In this document: piece after piece, positions 63,662-64,000 of the stretch
Position numbering within the stretch: position 1 is the first letter of the stretch
How the letters are laid out: every line of letters begins with the position of its first letter
DNA from: Neobacillus bataviensis LMG 21833
GTDB lineage: Bacteria; Bacillota; Bacilli; Bacillales; Cytobacillaceae
Direction of reading: 5' to 3'
DNA length: 64,000 nt
Assembly (NCBI RefSeq): GCF_000307875.1
Contig: NZ_AJLS01000074.1
Span: 61,403 to 125,402, forward strand
The notes under the pieces: generated by a model
The model's database searches: none
Seen by the model: the letters and a program-made list of their open reading frames with translations, nothing else
Told to the model about the DNA's origin: nothing
Program-made: the position numbers and the translations under genes

Positions 63662-64000
63662 TTAAAAGCGGTAAAATATTGTGGTGAAAGAAAATGGAAA
63701 GGAAGATTAATCAAATATGGATAAATTAATGTTTATTGAAACCGGGATGGGGATTGATGTGCACGGCCAAAATATTACAAAAGCAGCTGTTCGCGCTGTA
63801 AAAAATGCTATTCACTATAATTCCATGCCCGGCATCCGTTCTGTACTCCCTGAAAACAGTTTAGATAATATGAAAGTGAATGTGAAACTAGCCGTTCCTT
63901 GTGAGAAAGAGATCCTTGATATCCAAGCTGTTAAAGAGGCTCTTCCATATGGAAGTGTTACGGTGGAGGTCATGGATGGTGGAATGATGACAACCAGCGG
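63662..64000 (+). repeat. Second copy of a direct duplication (first copy 59611-59949)
   Basis: From TTAAAAGCGGTAAAATATTG onward the sequence repeats the 59611 region with few changes, including the AAATGGAAAGGAAGATTAAT leader and RBS. A weaker match extends about 20 bases further upstream. The offset is 4051 bases. The copy runs past the right edge. Confidence 0.95.
63717..64000 (+). CDS. Lin0512 family protein, copy 2 (runs off right edge)
   Basis: 94 residues visible, identical in plan to copy 1: DKLMFIETGMGIDVHGQNIT, then KVNVKLAVPCEKEILDIQAV and VEVMDGGMMTTS. Changes cluster in one stretch (DKEDLNIDAV to EKEILDIQAV), and most others are silent third positions, so the copy is still under protein-level selection. 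The C-terminus lies outside the window. Confidence 0.9.
   Translation, partial: MDKLMFIETGMGIDVHGQNITKAAVRAVKNAIHYNSMPGIRSVLPENSLDNMKVNVKLAVPCEKEILDIQAVKEALPYGSVTVEVMDGGMMTTS

Noticed and set aside
1..64000. CRISPR arrays, tRNA/rRNA genes, prophage or intact IS elements
   Set aside because: I looked for regular spaced repeats, cloverleaf arms and transposase motifs by eye and found none. A tRNA or HMM scan would settle this.

Overview
The window looks like chromosomal DNA of a low-GC, spore-forming Bacillaceae (Bacillus/Neobacillus-like). The support is strong AGGAGG-type ribosome binding sites with ATG/GTG/TTG starts, a leucine T-box leader, a likely CcpA cre box, Spx, IDEAL-domain, YesM/YesN, Rrf2 and DUF2935 proteins, and many intrinsic terminators. 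I saw no rRNA, tRNA, CRISPR array, prophage or intact insertion sequence. Most genes lie on the minus strand.

Layout. 1-4.9 kb: the start of a ZIP metal transporter, a membrane-protein pair of which one is split by a single in-frame stop, an orphan histidine kinase lacking its first membrane segment, a membrane protein and a methyltransferase. 5-12.5 kb: tryptophan 2,3-dioxygenase, a CyuA/UPF0597 cysteine desulfidase-like protein, SelO, acetyltransferases, and a TetR regulator with two near-identical operators in front of its flanking genes. 12.6-16.5 kb: a sugar-nucleotide and glycosyltransferase remnant (RfbG-like epimerase, two paralogous glycosyltransferases, 5'-truncated rfbF) ending at a breakpoint fused head-to-head with a 5'-truncated YheC/YheD-like ATP-grasp remnant. 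17-28 kb: an MFS transporter, a DUF2269 protein, then a catabolic locus (aldehyde dehydrogenase, 2-hydroxyacid dehydrogenase, FadR-type regulator, EamA and BCCT transporters, saccharopine/lysine-6-dehydrogenase-like enzyme, Rieske protein, ACMSD-type amidohydrolase) with a FadR-like operator and a cre-like box ahead of the amidohydrolase. 28-41.4 kb: mostly housekeeping and accessory genes: SDR, methyltransferase, a divergent second PRPP synthetase, T-box-controlled leuA, nitroreductase, polysaccharide deacetylase, a frameshifted arylamine N-acetyltransferase, and an acyl-CoA ligase/enoyl-CoA hydratase/MerR unit. 41.5-46.4 kb: a NERD nuclease-like membrane protein divergent from a large WYL-like/SF1 helicase/DUF2726 protein, a defence-like candidate. 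46.8-57.7 kb: a five-gene peptide ABC importer, a divergent YesN/YesM two-component system, and two tandem M20 amidohydrolases. 58-64 kb: stress and redox genes: an IDEAL protein, an spx-Rrf2 pair with an operator dyad over its promoter, a Lin0512-family gene duplicated 4 kb apart, an FAD oxidoreductase, and a qorB-like/Rrf2(YwnA)/glutaredoxin module sharing an ATTACTTGTAAT-type motif.

The strongest candidates for undescribed systems are the 18.9-28.1 kb catabolic locus, the WYL-helicase-nuclease protein with its NERD neighbour, and the Rrf2-controlled redox module at the right end. A dispersed family of palindromic elements built on GTGCCTGAC-type arms supplies several intergenic hairpins. 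All functional calls come from reading the sequence; no database search was run.
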